Of a stretch of DNA of 64,000 nucleotides, positions 24,977 to 37,801 are shown piece after piece (position 1 is the stretch's first letter; each line of letters starts with the position of its first letter). A model generated the notes under the pieces. The model was not told where the DNA came from, ran no database searches, and was given only the letters and a program-made list of their open reading frames with translations. The stretch covers positions 35,616,611 to 35,680,610 of the forward strand of contig NC_092576.1 of assembly GCF_037975245.1 (NCBI RefSeq), written 5' to 3'. Made by a program: the position numbers and the translations under genes. The stretch comes from Apostichopus japonicus (lineage: Eukaryota; Echinodermata; Holothuroidea; Aspidochirotida; Stichopodidae).

Positions 24977-27614
24977 CGGCCTAATATCTCAGTCCATACA
25001 GTGGCGCGATGGCGTGGCGCACTGTACGAGCTGATGAGCGAGACTCTCTTTTGCATCGCTGGTTCGAACCCCGGTGATGACGTCTTTTGCCGATCTTTTT
25101 ACAGCGGGTGCCTACATGGGGAGCTGTAAGTATTAGTTAATCGGCCTAATATCTCAGTCCATACAGTGGCGCGATGGCTTGGCGCACTGTACGAGCTGAT
25201 GAGCGAGACTCTCTTTTGCATCGCTGGTTCGAACCCCGGTGATGACGTCTTTTGCCGATCTTTTTACAGCGGGTGCCTACATGAGGAGCTGTAAGTATTA
25301 GTTAATCGGCCTAATATCTCAGTCCATACAGTGGCGCGATGGCTTGGCGCACTGTACGAGCTGATGAGCGAGACTCTCTTTTGCATCGCTGGTTCGAACC
25401 CCGGTGATGACGTCTTTTGCCGATCTTTTTACAGCGGGTGCCTACATGGGGAGCTGTAAGTATTAGTTAATCGGCCTAATATCTCAGTCCATACAGTGGC
25501 GCGATGGCTTGGCGCACTGTACGAGCTGATGAGCGAGACTCTCTTTTGCATCGCTGGTTCGAACCCCGGTGATGACGTCTTTTGCCGATCTTTTTACAGC
25601 GGGTGCCTACATGGGGAGCTGTTAGTATTAGTTAATCGGCCTAATATCTCAGTCAATACAGTGGCGCGATGGCTTGGCGCACTGTACGAGCTGATGAGCT
25701 AGACTCTCTTTTGCATCGCTGGTTCGAATCCCGGTGATGACGTCTTTTGCCGATCTTTTTACAGCGGGTGCCTACATGGGGAGCTGTTAGTATTAGTTAA
25801 TCGGCCTACTATCTCAGTCCATACAGTGGCGCGATGGCTTGGCGCACTGTACGAGCTGATGAGCTAGACTCTCTTTTGCATCGCTGGTTCGAACCCCGGT
25901 GATGACGTCTTTTGCCGATCTTTTTACAGCGGGTGCCTACATGGGGAGCTGTTAGTATTAGTTAATCGGCCTACTATCTCAGTCCATACAGTGGCGCGAT
26001 GGCTTGGCGCACTGTACGAGCTGATGAGCTAGACTCTCTTTTGCATCGCTGGTTCGAACCCCGGTGATGACGTCTTTTGCCGATCTTTTTACAGCGGGTG
26101 CCTACATGGGGAGCTGTTTGTATTAGTTAATCGGCCTACTATCTCAGTCCATACAGTGGCGCGATGGCTTGGCGCACTGTACGAGCTGATGAGCGAGACT
26201 CTCTTTTGCATCGCTGGTTCGAACCCCGGTGATGACGTCTTTTGCCGATCTTTTACAGCGGGTGCCTACATGGGGAGCTGTAAGTATTAGTTAATCGGCC
26301 TAATATCTCAGTCCATACAGTGGCGCGATGGCGTGGCGCACTGTACGAGCTGATGAGCGAGACTCTCTTTTGCATCGCTGGTTCGAACCCCGGTGATGAC
26401 GTCTTTTGCCGATCTTTTTACAGCGGGTGCCTACATGGGGAGCTGTAAGTATTAGTTAATCGGCCTAATATCTCAGTCCATACAGTGGCGCGATGGCTTG
26501 GCGCACTGTACGAGCTGATGAGCGAGACTCTCTTTTGCATCGCTGGTTCGAACCCCGGTGATGACGTCTTTTGCCGATCTTTTTACAGCGGGTGCCTACA
26601 TGAGGAGCTGTAAGTATTAGTTAATCGGCCTAATATCTCAGTCCATACAGTGGCGCGATGGCTTGGCGCACTGTACGAGCTGATGAGCGAGACTCTCTTT
26701 TGCATCGCTGGTTCGAACCCCGGTGATGACGTCTTTTGCCGATCTTTTTACAGCGGCTGCCTACATGGGGAGCTGTAAGTATTAGTTAATCGGCCTAATA
26801 TCTCAGTCCATACAGTGGCGCGATGGCTTGGCGCACTGTACGAGCTGATGAGCGAGACTCTCTTTTGCATCGCTGGTTCGAACCCCGGTGATGACGTCTT
26901 TTGCCGATCTTTTTACAGCGGGTGCATACATGGGGAGCTGTTAGTATTAGTTAATCGGCCTAATATCTCAGTCCATACAGTGGCGCGATGGCTTGGCGCA
27001 CTGTACGAGCTGATGAGCGAGACTCTCTTTTGCATCGCTGGTTCGAAGCCCGGTGATGACGTCTTTTGCCGATCTTTTTACAGCGGGTGCCTACATGTTA
27101 AGCTGTAAGTATTAGTTAATCGGCCTAATATCTCAGTCCATACAGTGGCGCGATGGCTTGGCGCACTGTACGAGCTGATGAGCGAGACTCTCTTTTGCAT
27201 CGCTGGTTCGAACCCCGGTGATGACGTCTTTTGCCGATCTTTTTACAGCGGGTGCCCACATGTTAAGCTGTAAGTATTAGTTAATCGGCCTAATATCTCA
27301 GTCCATACAGTGGCGCGATGGCTTGGCGCACTGTACGAGCTGATGAGCGAGACTCTCTTTTGCATCGCTGGTTCGAACCCCGGTGATGACGTCTTTTGCC
27401 GATCTTTTTACAGCGGGTGCCTACATGGGGAGCTGTAAGTATTAGTTAATCGGCCTAATATCTCAGTCCATACAGTGGCGCGATGGCTTGGCGCACTGTA
27501 CGAGCTGATGAGCGAGACTCTCTTTTGCATCGCTGGTTCGAACCCCGGTGATGACGTCTTTTGCCGATCTTTTTACAGCGGGTGCCTACATGGGGAGCTG
27601 TTAGTATTAGTTAA
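24977..27614 (+). repeat. Two 8-monomer units of 1319 bp
   Basis: Copies start at 24977 and 26296. Both begin with CGATGGCGTGG (25007 and 26326), then a CATGAGGAGC monomer (25280 and 26599). Each of the first seven units is 165 bp in copy 1. Later monomers have diverged; copy 1 has three consecutive GAGCTAGAC/CTACTATC units absent from copy 2. Copy 1 is itself related to 23989-24976 at offset 1153. Confidence 0.85.
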
Positions 27615-30083
27615 TCGGCCTACTATCTCAGTCCATACAGTGGCGCGATGGCTTGGCGCACTGTACGAGCTGATGAGCGAGACTCTCTTTTGCATCGCTG
27701 GTTCGAAGCCCGGTGATGACGTCTTTTGCCGATCTTTTTACAGCGGGTGCCTACATGTTAAGCTGTAAGTATTAGTTAATCGGCCTAATATCTCAGTCCA
27801 TACAGTGGCGCGATGGCTTGGCGCACTGTACGAGCTGATGATCGAGACTCTCTTTTGCATCGCTGGTTCGAAGCCCGGTGATGACGTCTTTTGCCAATCT
27901 TTTACAGCGGGTGCCTACATGTTAAGCTGTAAGTATTAGTTATTCGGCCTAATATCTCAGTCCATACAGTGGCGCGATGGCTTGGCGCACTGTACGAGCT
28001 GATGAGCGAGACTCTCTTTTGCATCGCTGGTTCGAATCCCGGTGATGACGTCTTTTGCCGATCTTTTTACAGCGGGTGCCTACATGGGGAGCTGTAGGTA
28101 TTAGTTATTCGGCCTAATATCTCAGTCCATACAGTGGCGCGATGGCTTGGCGCACTGTACGAGCTGATGAGCGAGACTCTCTTTTGCATCGCTGGTTCGA
28201 ATCCCGGTGATGACGTCTTTTGCCGATCTTTTTACAGCGGGTGCCTACATGGGGAGCTGTAGGTATTAGTTATTCGGCCTAATATCTCAGTCCATACAGT
28301 GGCGCGATGGCTTGGCGCACTGTACGAGCTGATGAGCGAGACTCTCTTTTGCATCGCTGTTTCGAACCCCGATGATGACGTCTTTTGCCGATCTTTTTAC
28401 AGCAGGTGCCTGCATGTTAAGCTGTAAGTATTAGTTAATCGGCCTAATATCTCAGTCCATACAGTGGCGCGATGGCTTGGCGCACTGTACGAGCTGATGA
28501 GCGAGACTCTCTTTTGCATCGCTGGTTCGAATCCCGGTGATGACGTCTTTTGCCGATCTTTTACAGCGGGTGCCTACATGTTAAGCTGTAAGTATTAGTT
28601 AATCGGCCTAATATCTCAGTCCATACAGTGGCGCGATGGCTTGGCGCACTGTACGAGCTGATGAGCGAGACTCTCTTTTGCATCGCTGGTTCGAATCCCG
28701 GTGATGACGTCTTTTGCCGATCTTTTACAGCGGGTGCCCACATGGGGAGCTGTAAGTATTAGTTAATCGGCCTAATATCTCAGTCCATACAGTGGCGCGA
28801 TGGCGTGGCGCACTGTACGAGCTGATGAGCGAGACTCTCTTTTGCATCGCTGGTTCGAACCCCGGTGATGACGTCTTTTGCCGATCTTTTACAGCGGGTG
28901 CCCACATGTTAAGCTGTAAGTATTAGTTAATCGGCCTAATATCTCAGTCCATACAGTGGCGCGATGGCTTGGCGCACTGTACGAGCTGATGAGCGAGACT
29001 CTCTTTTCCATCGCTGGTTCGAACCCCGGTGATGACGTCTTTTGCCGATCTTTTACAGCGGGTGCCTACATGTTAAGCTGTAAGTATTAGTTAATCGGCC
29101 TAATATCTCAGTCCATACAGTGGCGCGATGGCTTGGCGGACTGTACGAGCTGATGAGCGAGACTCTCTTTTGCATCGCTGGTTCGAACCCCGGTGATGAC
29201 GTCTTTTGCCGATCTTCTTACAGCGGGTGCCTACATGGGGAGCTGTAGGTATTAGTTAATCGGCCTAATATCTCAGTCCATACAGTGGCGCGATGGCTTG
29301 GCGGACTGTACGAGCTGATGAGCGAGACTCTCTTTTGCATCGCTGGTTCGAACCCCGGTGATGACGTCTTTTGCCGATCTTCTTACAGCGGGTGCCTACA
29401 TGGGGAGCTGTAGGTATTAGTTAATCGGCCTAATATCTCAGTCCATACAGTGGCGCGATGGCTTGGCGCACTGTACGAGCTGATGAGCGAGACTCTCTTT
29501 TGCATCGCTGGTTCGAACCCCGGTGATGACGTCTTTTGCCGATCTTCTTACAGCGGGTGCCTACATGGGGAGCTGTAGGTATTAGTTAATCGGCCTAATA
29601 TCTCAGTCCATACAGTGGCGCGATGGCTTGGCGCACTGTACGAGCTGATGAGCGAGACTCTCTTTTGCATCGCAGGTTCGAACCCCGGTGATGACGTCTT
29701 TTGCCGATCTTTTACAGCGGGTGCCTACATGTTAAGCTGTAAGTATTAGTTATTCGGCCTAATATCTCAGTCCATACAGTGGCGCGATGGCTTGGCGCAC
29801 TGTGCGAGCTGATGAGCGAGACTCTCTTTTGCATCGCTGGTTCGAACCCCGGTGATGACGTCTTTTGCCGATCTTTTTACAGCGGGTGCCTACATGAGGA
29901 GCTGTAAGTATTAGTTAATCGGCCTAATATCTCAGTCCATACAGTGGCGCGATGGCTTGGCGCACTGTACGAGCTGATGAGCGAGACTCTCTTTTGCATC
30001 GCTGGTTCGAACCCCGGTGATGACGTCTTTTGCCGATCTTTTACAGCGGGTGCCTACATGTTAAGCTGTAAGTATTAGTTAAT
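27615..30083 (+). repeat. Transition from 165-bp to 164-bp monomers
   Basis: The 165-bp dominance ends at 27781. Two adjacent AGCTGTAGG monomers occur at about 28090 and 28256. Three successive units have the terminator tract changed to CTTCTTAC (29214, 29379 and 29544), always with GTAGGTATT tails; the first two also carry GGCGGACTG. This is a private triplet expansion. Confidence 0.88.
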
Positions 30084-31727
30084 CGGCCTAATATCTCAGT
30101 CCATACAGTGGCGCGATGGCTTGGCGCACTGTACGAGCTGATGAGCGAGACTCTCTTTTGCATCGCTGGTTCGAAGCCCGGTGATGACGTCTTTTGCCGA
30201 TCTTTTTACAGCGGGTGCCTACATGAGGAGCTGTAAGTATTAGTTAATCGGCCTAATATCTCAGTCCATACAGTGGCGCGATGGCTTGGCGCACTGTACG
30301 AGCTGATGAGCGAGACTCTCTTTTGCATCGCTGGTTCGAAGCCCGGTGATGACGTCTTTTGCCGATCTTTTTACAGCGGGTGCCTACATGTTAAGCTGTA
30401 AGTATTATTTAATCGGCCTAATATCTCAGTCCATACAGTGGCCCGATGGCTTGGCGCACTGTACGAGCTGATGAGCGAGACTCTCTTTTGCATCGCTGGT
30501 TCGAACCCCGGTGATGACGTCTTTTGCCGATCTTTTTACAGCGGGTGCCTACATGTTAAGCTGTAAGTATAAGTTATTCGGCCTAATATCTCAGTCCATA
30601 CAGTGGCCCGATGGCTTGGCGCACTGTACGGGCTGATGAGCGAGACTCTCTTTTGCATCGCTGGTTCGAATCCCGGTGATGACGTCTTTTGCCGATCTTT
30701 TACAGCGGGTGCCTACATGTTAAGCTGTAAGTATAAGTTATTCGGCCTAATATCTCAGTCCATACAGAGGCGCGATGGCTTGGCGCACTGTACGAGCTGA
30801 TGAGCGAGACTCTCTTTTGCATCGCTGGTTCGAATCCCGGTGATGACGTCTTTTGCCGATCTTTTACAGCGGGTGCCTACATGTTAAGCTGTAAGTATTA
30901 GTTATTCGGCCTAAGATCTAAGTCCATACAGTGGCGCGATGGCTTGGCGCACTGTACGAGCTGATGAGCGAGACTCTCTTTTGCATCGCTGGTTCGAACC
31001 CCGGTGATGACGTCTTTTGCCGATCTTTTACAGCGGGTGCCTACATGTTAAGCTGTAAGTATTAGTTAATCGGCCTAATATCTCAGTCCATACAGTGGCG
31101 CGATGGCTTGGCGCACTGTACGAGCTGATGAGCGAGACTCTCTTTTGCATCGCATGTTCGAACCCCGGTGATGACGTCTTTTGCCGATCTTTTACAGCGG
31201 GTGCCTACATGGGAAGCTGTAAGTATTAGTTAATCGGCCTAATATCTCAGTCCATACAGTGGCGCGATGGCTTGGCGCACTGTACGAGCTGATGAGCGAG
31301 ACTCTCTTTTGCATCGCATGTTCGAACCCCGGTGATGACGTCTTTTGCCGATCTTTTACAGCGGGTGCCTACATGTTAAGCTGTAAGTATTAGTTAATCG
31401 GCCTAATATCTCAGTCCATACAGTGGCGCGATGGCTTGGCGCACTGTGCGAGCTGATGAGCGAGACTCTCTTTTGCATCGCTTGTTCGAACCCCGGTGAT
31501 GACGTTTTTTGCCGATCTTTTACAACGGGTGCCTACATAGGGTGCTGTAAGTATTAGTTAATCGGTCTAATATCTCAGTCCATACAGTGGCGCGATGGCT
31601 TGGCGCACTGTGCGAGCTGATGAGCGAGACTCTCTTTTGCATCGCTGGTTCGAACCCCGGTGATGACGTCTTTTGCCGATCTTTTTACAGCGGGTGCCTA
31701 CATGTTAAGCTGTAAGTATAAGTTATT
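30084..31727 (+). repeat. Ten monomers; the first eight are copied at 34354
   Basis: Order of tags: GAAGCCCGG/CATGAGGAGC, GTATTATTTAATC (30401), GTGGCCCGATGG, GTGGCCCGATGG with TACGGGCTGATG, GAGGCGCGATGG, AAGATCTAAG, GCATGTTCG twice, then GCTTGTTCG with CATAGGGTG. The same series begins at 34354 (offset 4270). Confidence 0.9.
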
Positions 31728-33697
31728 CGGCCTAATATCTCAGTCCATACAGTGGCCCGATGGCTTGGCGCACTGTACGGGCTGATGAGCGAGACTCTCT
31801 TTTGCATCGCTGGTTCGAATCCCGGTGATGACGTCTTTTGCCGATCTTTTACAGCGGGTGCCTACATGTTAAGCTGTAAGTATAAGTTATTCGGCCTAAT
31901 ATCTCAGTCCATACAGAGGCGCGATGGCTTGGCGCACTGTACGAGCTGATGAGCGAGACTCTCTTTTGCATCGCTGGTTCGAATCCCGGTGATGACGTCT
32001 TTTGCCGATCTTTTACAGCGGGTGCCTACATGTTAAGCTGTAAGTATTAGTTATTCGGTCTAAGATCTAAGTCCATACAGTGGCGCGATGGCTTGGCGCA
32101 CTGTACGAGCTGATGAGCGAGACTCTCTTTTGCATCGCTGGTTCGAACCCCGGTGATGACGTCTTTTGCCGATCTTTTACAGCGGGTGCCTACATGTTAA
32201 GCTGTAAGTATTAGTTAATCGGCCTAATATCTCAGTCCATACAGTGGCGCGATGGCTTGGCGCACTGTGCGAGCTGATGAGCGAGACTCTCTTTTGCATC
32301 GCTTGTTCGAACCCCGGTGATGACGTATTTTGCCGATCTTTTACAACGGGTGCCTACATAGGGTGCTGTAAGTATTAGTTAATCGGTCTAATATCTCAGT
32401 CCATACAGTGGCGCGATGGCTTGGCGCACTGTGCGAGCTGATGAGCGAGACTCTCTTTTGCATCGCTGGTTCGAAGCCCGGTGATGACGTCTTTTGCCGA
32501 TCTTTTTACAGCGGGTGCCTACATGTTAAGCTGTAAGTATAAGTTATTCGGCCTAATATCTCAGTCCATACAGTGGCCCGATGGCTTGGCGCACTGTACG
32601 GGCTGATGAGCGAGACTCTCTTTTGCATCGCTGGTTCGAATCCCGGTGATGACGTCTTTTGCCGATCTTTTACAGCGGGTGCCTACATGTTAAGCTGTAA
32701 GTATAAGTTATTCGGCCTAATATCTCAGTCCATACAGAGGCGCGATGGCTTGGCGCACTGTACGAGCTGATGAGCGAGACTCTCTTTTGCATCGCTGGTT
32801 CGAATCCCGGTGATGACGTCTTTTGCCGATCTTTTACAGCGGGTGCCTACATGTTAAGCTGTAAGTATTAGTTATTCGGCCTAAGATCTAAGTCCATACA
32901 GTGGCGCGATGGCTTGGCGCACTGTACGAGCTGATGAGCGAGACTCTCTTTTGCATCGCTGGTTCGAACCCCGGTGATGACGTCTTTTGCCGATCTTTTA
33001 CAGCGGGTGCCTACATGTTAAGCTGTAAGTATTAGTTAATCGGCCTAATATCTCAGTCCATACAGTGGCGCGATGGCTTGGCGCACTGTACGAGCTGATG
33101 AGCGAGACTCTCTTTTGCATCGCATGTTCGAACCCCGGTGATGACGTCTTTTGCCGATCTTTTACAGCGGGTGCCTACATGGGAAGCTGTAAGTATTAGT
33201 TAATCGGCCTAATATCTCAGTCCATACAGTGGCGCGATGGCTTGGCGCACTGTACGAGCTGATGAGCGAGACTCTCTTTTGCATCGCATGTTCGAACCCC
33301 GGTGATGACGTCTTTTGCCGATCTTTTACAGCGGGTGCCTACATGTTAAGCTGTAAGTATTAGTTAATCGGCCTAATATCTCAGTCCATACAGTGGCGCG
33401 ATGGCTTGGCGCACTGTGCGAGCTGATGAGCGAGACTCTCTTTTGCATCGCTTGTTCGAACCCCGGTGATGACGTTTTTTGCCGATCTTTTACAACGGGT
33501 GCCTACATAGGGTGCTGTAAGTATTAGTTAATCGGTCTAATATCTCAGTCCATACAGTGGCGCGATGGCTTGGCGCACTGTGCGAGCTGATGAGCGAGAC
33601 TCTCTTTTGCATCGCTGGTTCGAACCCCGGTGATGACGTCTTTTGCCGATCTTTTTACAGCGGGTGCCTACATGTTAAGCTGTAAGTATTAGTTAAT
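30579..33697 (+). repeat. Higher-order series of 7, 5 and 7 monomers (1149, 821, 1149 bp)
   Basis: Units start at 30579, 31728 and 32549 and end at 33697, each beginning with GTGGCCCGATGG plus TACGGGCTGATG. Units 1 and 3 contain two GCATGTTCG monomers that the middle unit lacks; the rest is in the same order. The difference is exactly two monomers (328 bp). A fourth related unit starts at 34849. Confidence 0.93.
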
Positions 33698-35940
33698 CGG
33701 CCTAATATCTCAGTCCATACAGTGGCGCGATGGCTTGGCGCACTGTACGAGCTGATGAGCGAGACTCTCTTTTGCATCGCTGGTTCGAATCCCGGTGGTG
33801 ACTTCTTTTGCCGATCTTTTACAGCGGGTGCCTACATGTTAAGCTGTAAGTATTAGTTAATCGGCTTAATATCTCAGTCCATACAGTGGCGCGATGGCTT
33901 GGCGCACTGTACGAGCTGATGAGCGAGACTCTCTTTTGCATCGCTGGTTCGAATCCCGGTGATGACGTCTTTTGCCGATCTTTTACAGCGGGTGCCTACA
34001 TGTTAAGCTGTAAGTATTAGTTATTCGGCCTAATATCTCAGTCCATACAGTGGCGCGATGGCTTGGCGCACTGTACGAGCTGATGAGCGAGACTCTCTTT
34101 TGCATCGCTGGTTCGAATCCCGGTGATGACGTCTTTTGCCGATCTTTTACAGCGGGTGCCTACATGGGGAGCTGTAAGTATTAGTTAATCGGCCTAATAT
34201 CTCAGTCCATACAGTGGCGCGATGGCTTGGCGCACTGTACGAGCTGATGAGCGAGACTCTCTTTTGCATCGCTGGTTCGAACCCCGGTGATGACGTCTTT
34301 TGCCGATCTTTTACAGCGGGTGCCTACATGGGAAGCTGTAAGTATTAGTTAATCGGCCTAATATCTCAGTCCATACAGTGGCGCGATGGCTTGGCGCACT
34401 GTACGAGCTGATGAGCGAGACTCTCTTTTGCATCGCTGGTTCGAAGCCCGGTGATGACGTCTTTTGCCGATCTTTTTACAGCGGGTGCCTACATGAGGAG
34501 CTGTAAGTATTAGTTAATCGGCCTAATATCTCAGTCCATACAGTGGCGCGATGGCTTGGCGCACTGTACGAGCTGATGAGCGAGACTCTCTTTTGCATCG
34601 CTGGTTCGAAGCCCGGTGATGACGTCTTTTGCCGATCTTTTTACAGCGGGTGCCTACATGTTAAGCTGTAAGTATTATTTAATCGGCCTAATATCTCAGT
34701 CCATACAGTGGCCCGATGGCTTGGCGCACTGTACGAGCTGATGAGCGAGACTCTCTTTTGCATCGCTGGTTCGAACCCCGGTGATGACGTCTTTTGCCGA
34801 TCTTTTTACAGCGGGTGCCTACATGTTAAGCTGTAAGTATAAGTTATTCGGCCTAATATCTCAGTCCATACAGTGGCCCGATGGCTTGGCGCACTGTACG
34901 GGCTGATGAGCGAGACTCTCTTTTGCATCGCTGGTTCGAATCCCGGTGATGACGTCTTTTGCCGATCTTTTACAGCGGGTGCCTACATGTTAAGCTGTAA
35001 GTATAAGTTATTCGGCCTAATATCTCAGTCCATACAGAGGCGCGATGGCTTGGCGCACTGTACGAGCTGATGAGCGAGACTCTCTTTTGCATCGCTGGTT
35101 CGAATCCCGGTGATGACGTCTTTTGCCGATCTTTTACAGCGGGTGCCTACATGTTAAGCTGTAAGTATTAGTTATTCGGCCTAAGATCTAAGTCCATACA
35201 GTGGCGCGATGGCTTGGCGCACTGTACGAGCTGATGAGCGAGACTCTCTTTTGCATCGCTGGTTCGAACCCCGGTGATGACGTCTTTTGCCGATCTTTTA
35301 CAGCGGGTGCCTACATGTTAAGCTGTAAGTATTAGTTAATCGGCCTAATATCTCAGTCCATACAGTGGCGCGATGGCTTGGCGCACTGTACGAGCTGATG
35401 AGCGAGACTCTCTTTTGCATCGCATGTTCGAACCCCGGTGATGACGTCTTTTGCCGATCTTTTACAGCGGGTGCCTACATGGGAAGCTGTAAGTATTAGT
35501 TAATCGGCCTAATATCTCAGTCCATACAGTGGCGCGATGGCTTGGCGCACTGTACGAGCTGATGAGCGAGACTCTCTTTTGCATCGCATGTTCGAACCCC
35601 GGTGATGACGTCTTTTGCCGATCTTTTACAGCGGGTGCCTACATGTTAAGCTGTAAGTATTAGTTAATCGGCCTAATATCTCAGTCCATACAGTGGCGCG
35701 ATGGCTTGGCGCACTGTGCGAGCTGATGAGCGAGACTCTCTTTTGCATCGCTTGTTCGAACCCCGGTGATGACGTCTTTTGCCGATCTTTTACAACGGGT
35801 GCCTACATGTTAAGCTGTAAGTATTAGTTAATCGGCCTAATATCTCAGTCCATACAGTGGCGCGATGGCTTGGCGCACTGTACGAGCTGATGAGCGAGAC
35901 TCTCTTTTGCATCGCTGGTTCGAATCCCGGTGGTGACTTC
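33698..35940 (+). repeat. Spacer monomers and copy of the 30-kb segment
   Basis: 33698-34353 holds four monomers, including GGTGGTGACTTC (33795). From 34354 to about 35775 the series of 30084-31505 is repeated at offset 4270. The GGTGGTGACTTC monomer then recurs (near 35930, offset 2135). Confidence 0.88.
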
Positions 35941-37801
35941 TTTTGCCGATCTTTTACAGCGGGTGCCTACATGTTAAGCTGTAAGTATTAGTTAATCGGC
36001 TTAATATCTCAGTCCATACAGTGGCGCGATGGCTTGGCGCACTGTACGAGCTGATGAGCGAGACTCTCTTTTGCATCGCTGGTTCGAATCCCGGTGATGA
36101 CGTCTTTTGCCGATCTTTTACAGCGGGTGCCTACATGTTAAGCTGTAAGTATTAGTTATTCGGCCTAATATCTCAGTCCAAACAGTGGCGCGATGGCTTG
36201 GCGCACTGTACGAGCTGATGAGCGAGACTCTCTTTTGCATCGCTGGTTCGAACCCCGGTGATGACGTCTTTTGCCGATCTTTTACAGCGGGTGCCTACAT
36301 GGGAAGCTGTAAGTATTAGTTAATCGGCCTATTATCACAGTCCATACAGTGGCGCGATGGCTTGGCGCACTGTACGAGCTGATGAGCGAGACTCTCTTTT
36401 GCATCGCTGGTTCGAACCCCGGTGATGACGTCTTTTGCCGATCTTTTACAGCGGGTGCCTATATGTTAAGCTGTAAGTATTAGTTAATCGGCCTAATATC
36501 TCAGTCCATACAGTGGCGCGATGGCTTGGCGCACTGTACGAGCTGATGAGCGAGACTCTCTTTTGCATCGCTTGTTCGAACCGCGGTGATGACGTCTTTT
36601 GCCGATCTTTTACAGCGGGTGCCTACATGTTAAGCTGTAAGTATTAGTTAATCGGCCTAATATCTCAGTCCATACAGTGGCGCGATGGCTTGGCGCACTG
36701 TACGAGCTGATGAGCGAGACTCTCTTTTGCATCGCTGGTTCGAACCCCGGAGATGACGTCTTTTGCCGATCTTTTACAGCGGGTGCCTACATGGGAAGCT
36801 GTAAGTATTAGTTAATCGGGCTAATATCTCAGTCCATACAGTGGCGCGATGGCTTGGCGCACTGTACGAGCTGATGAGCGAGACTCTCTTTTGCATCGCT
36901 GGTTCGAACCCCGGTGATGACGTCTTTTGCCGATCTTTTACAGCGGGTGCCTACATGTTAAGCTGTAAGTATTAGTTATTCGGCCTAAGATCTAAGTCCA
37001 TACAGTGGCGCGATGGCTTGGCGCACTGTACGAGCTGATGAGCGAGACTCTCTTTTGCATCGCTGGTTCGAACCCCGGTGATGACGTCTTTTGCCGATCT
37101 TTTACAGCGGGTGCCTACATGTTAAGCTGTAAGTATTAGTTATTCGGCCTAAGATCTCAGTCCATACAGTGGCGCGATGGCTTGGCGCACTGTACGAGCT
37201 GATGAGCGAGACTCTCTTTTGCATCGCTGGTTCGAATCCCGGTGATGACGTCTTTTGCCGATCTTTTACAGCGGGTGCCTACATGTTAAGCTGTAAGTAT
37301 TAGTTAATCGGCCTAATATCTCAGTCCATACAGTGGCGCGATGGCTTGGCGCACTGTACGAGCTGATGAGCGAGACTCTCTTTTGCATCGCATGTTCGAA
37401 CCCCGGTGATGACGTCTTTTGCCGATCTTTTACAGCGGGTGCCTACATGGGAAGCTGTAAGTATTAGTTAATCGGCTTAATATCTCAGTCCATACAGTGG
37501 CGCGATGGCTTGGCGCACTGTACGAGCTGATGAGCGAGACTCTCTTTTGCATCGCATGTTCGAACCCCGGTGATGACGTCTTTTGCCGATCTTTTACAGC
37601 GGGTGCCTACATGGGAAGCTGTAAGTATTAGTTAATCGGCCTAATATCTCAGTCCATACAGTGGCGCGATGGCTTGGCGCACTGTGCGAGCTGATGAGCG
37701 AGACTCTCTTTTGCATCGCTGGTTCGAACCCCGGTGATGACGTCTTTTGCCGATCTTTTTACAGCGGGTGCCTACATGTTAAGCTGTAAGTATTAGTTAA
37801 T
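35941..37801 (+). repeat. Ordinary 164-bp monomers with scattered tags
   Basis: About eleven units. Private variants include GTCCAAACAG (about 36176), CTATTATCACAG (about 36328), GAACCGCGG (36580) and CGGAGATGACG (about 36749). AAGATCTAAG and GCATGTTCG subfamilies persist. No gene is seen. Confidence 0.88.
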
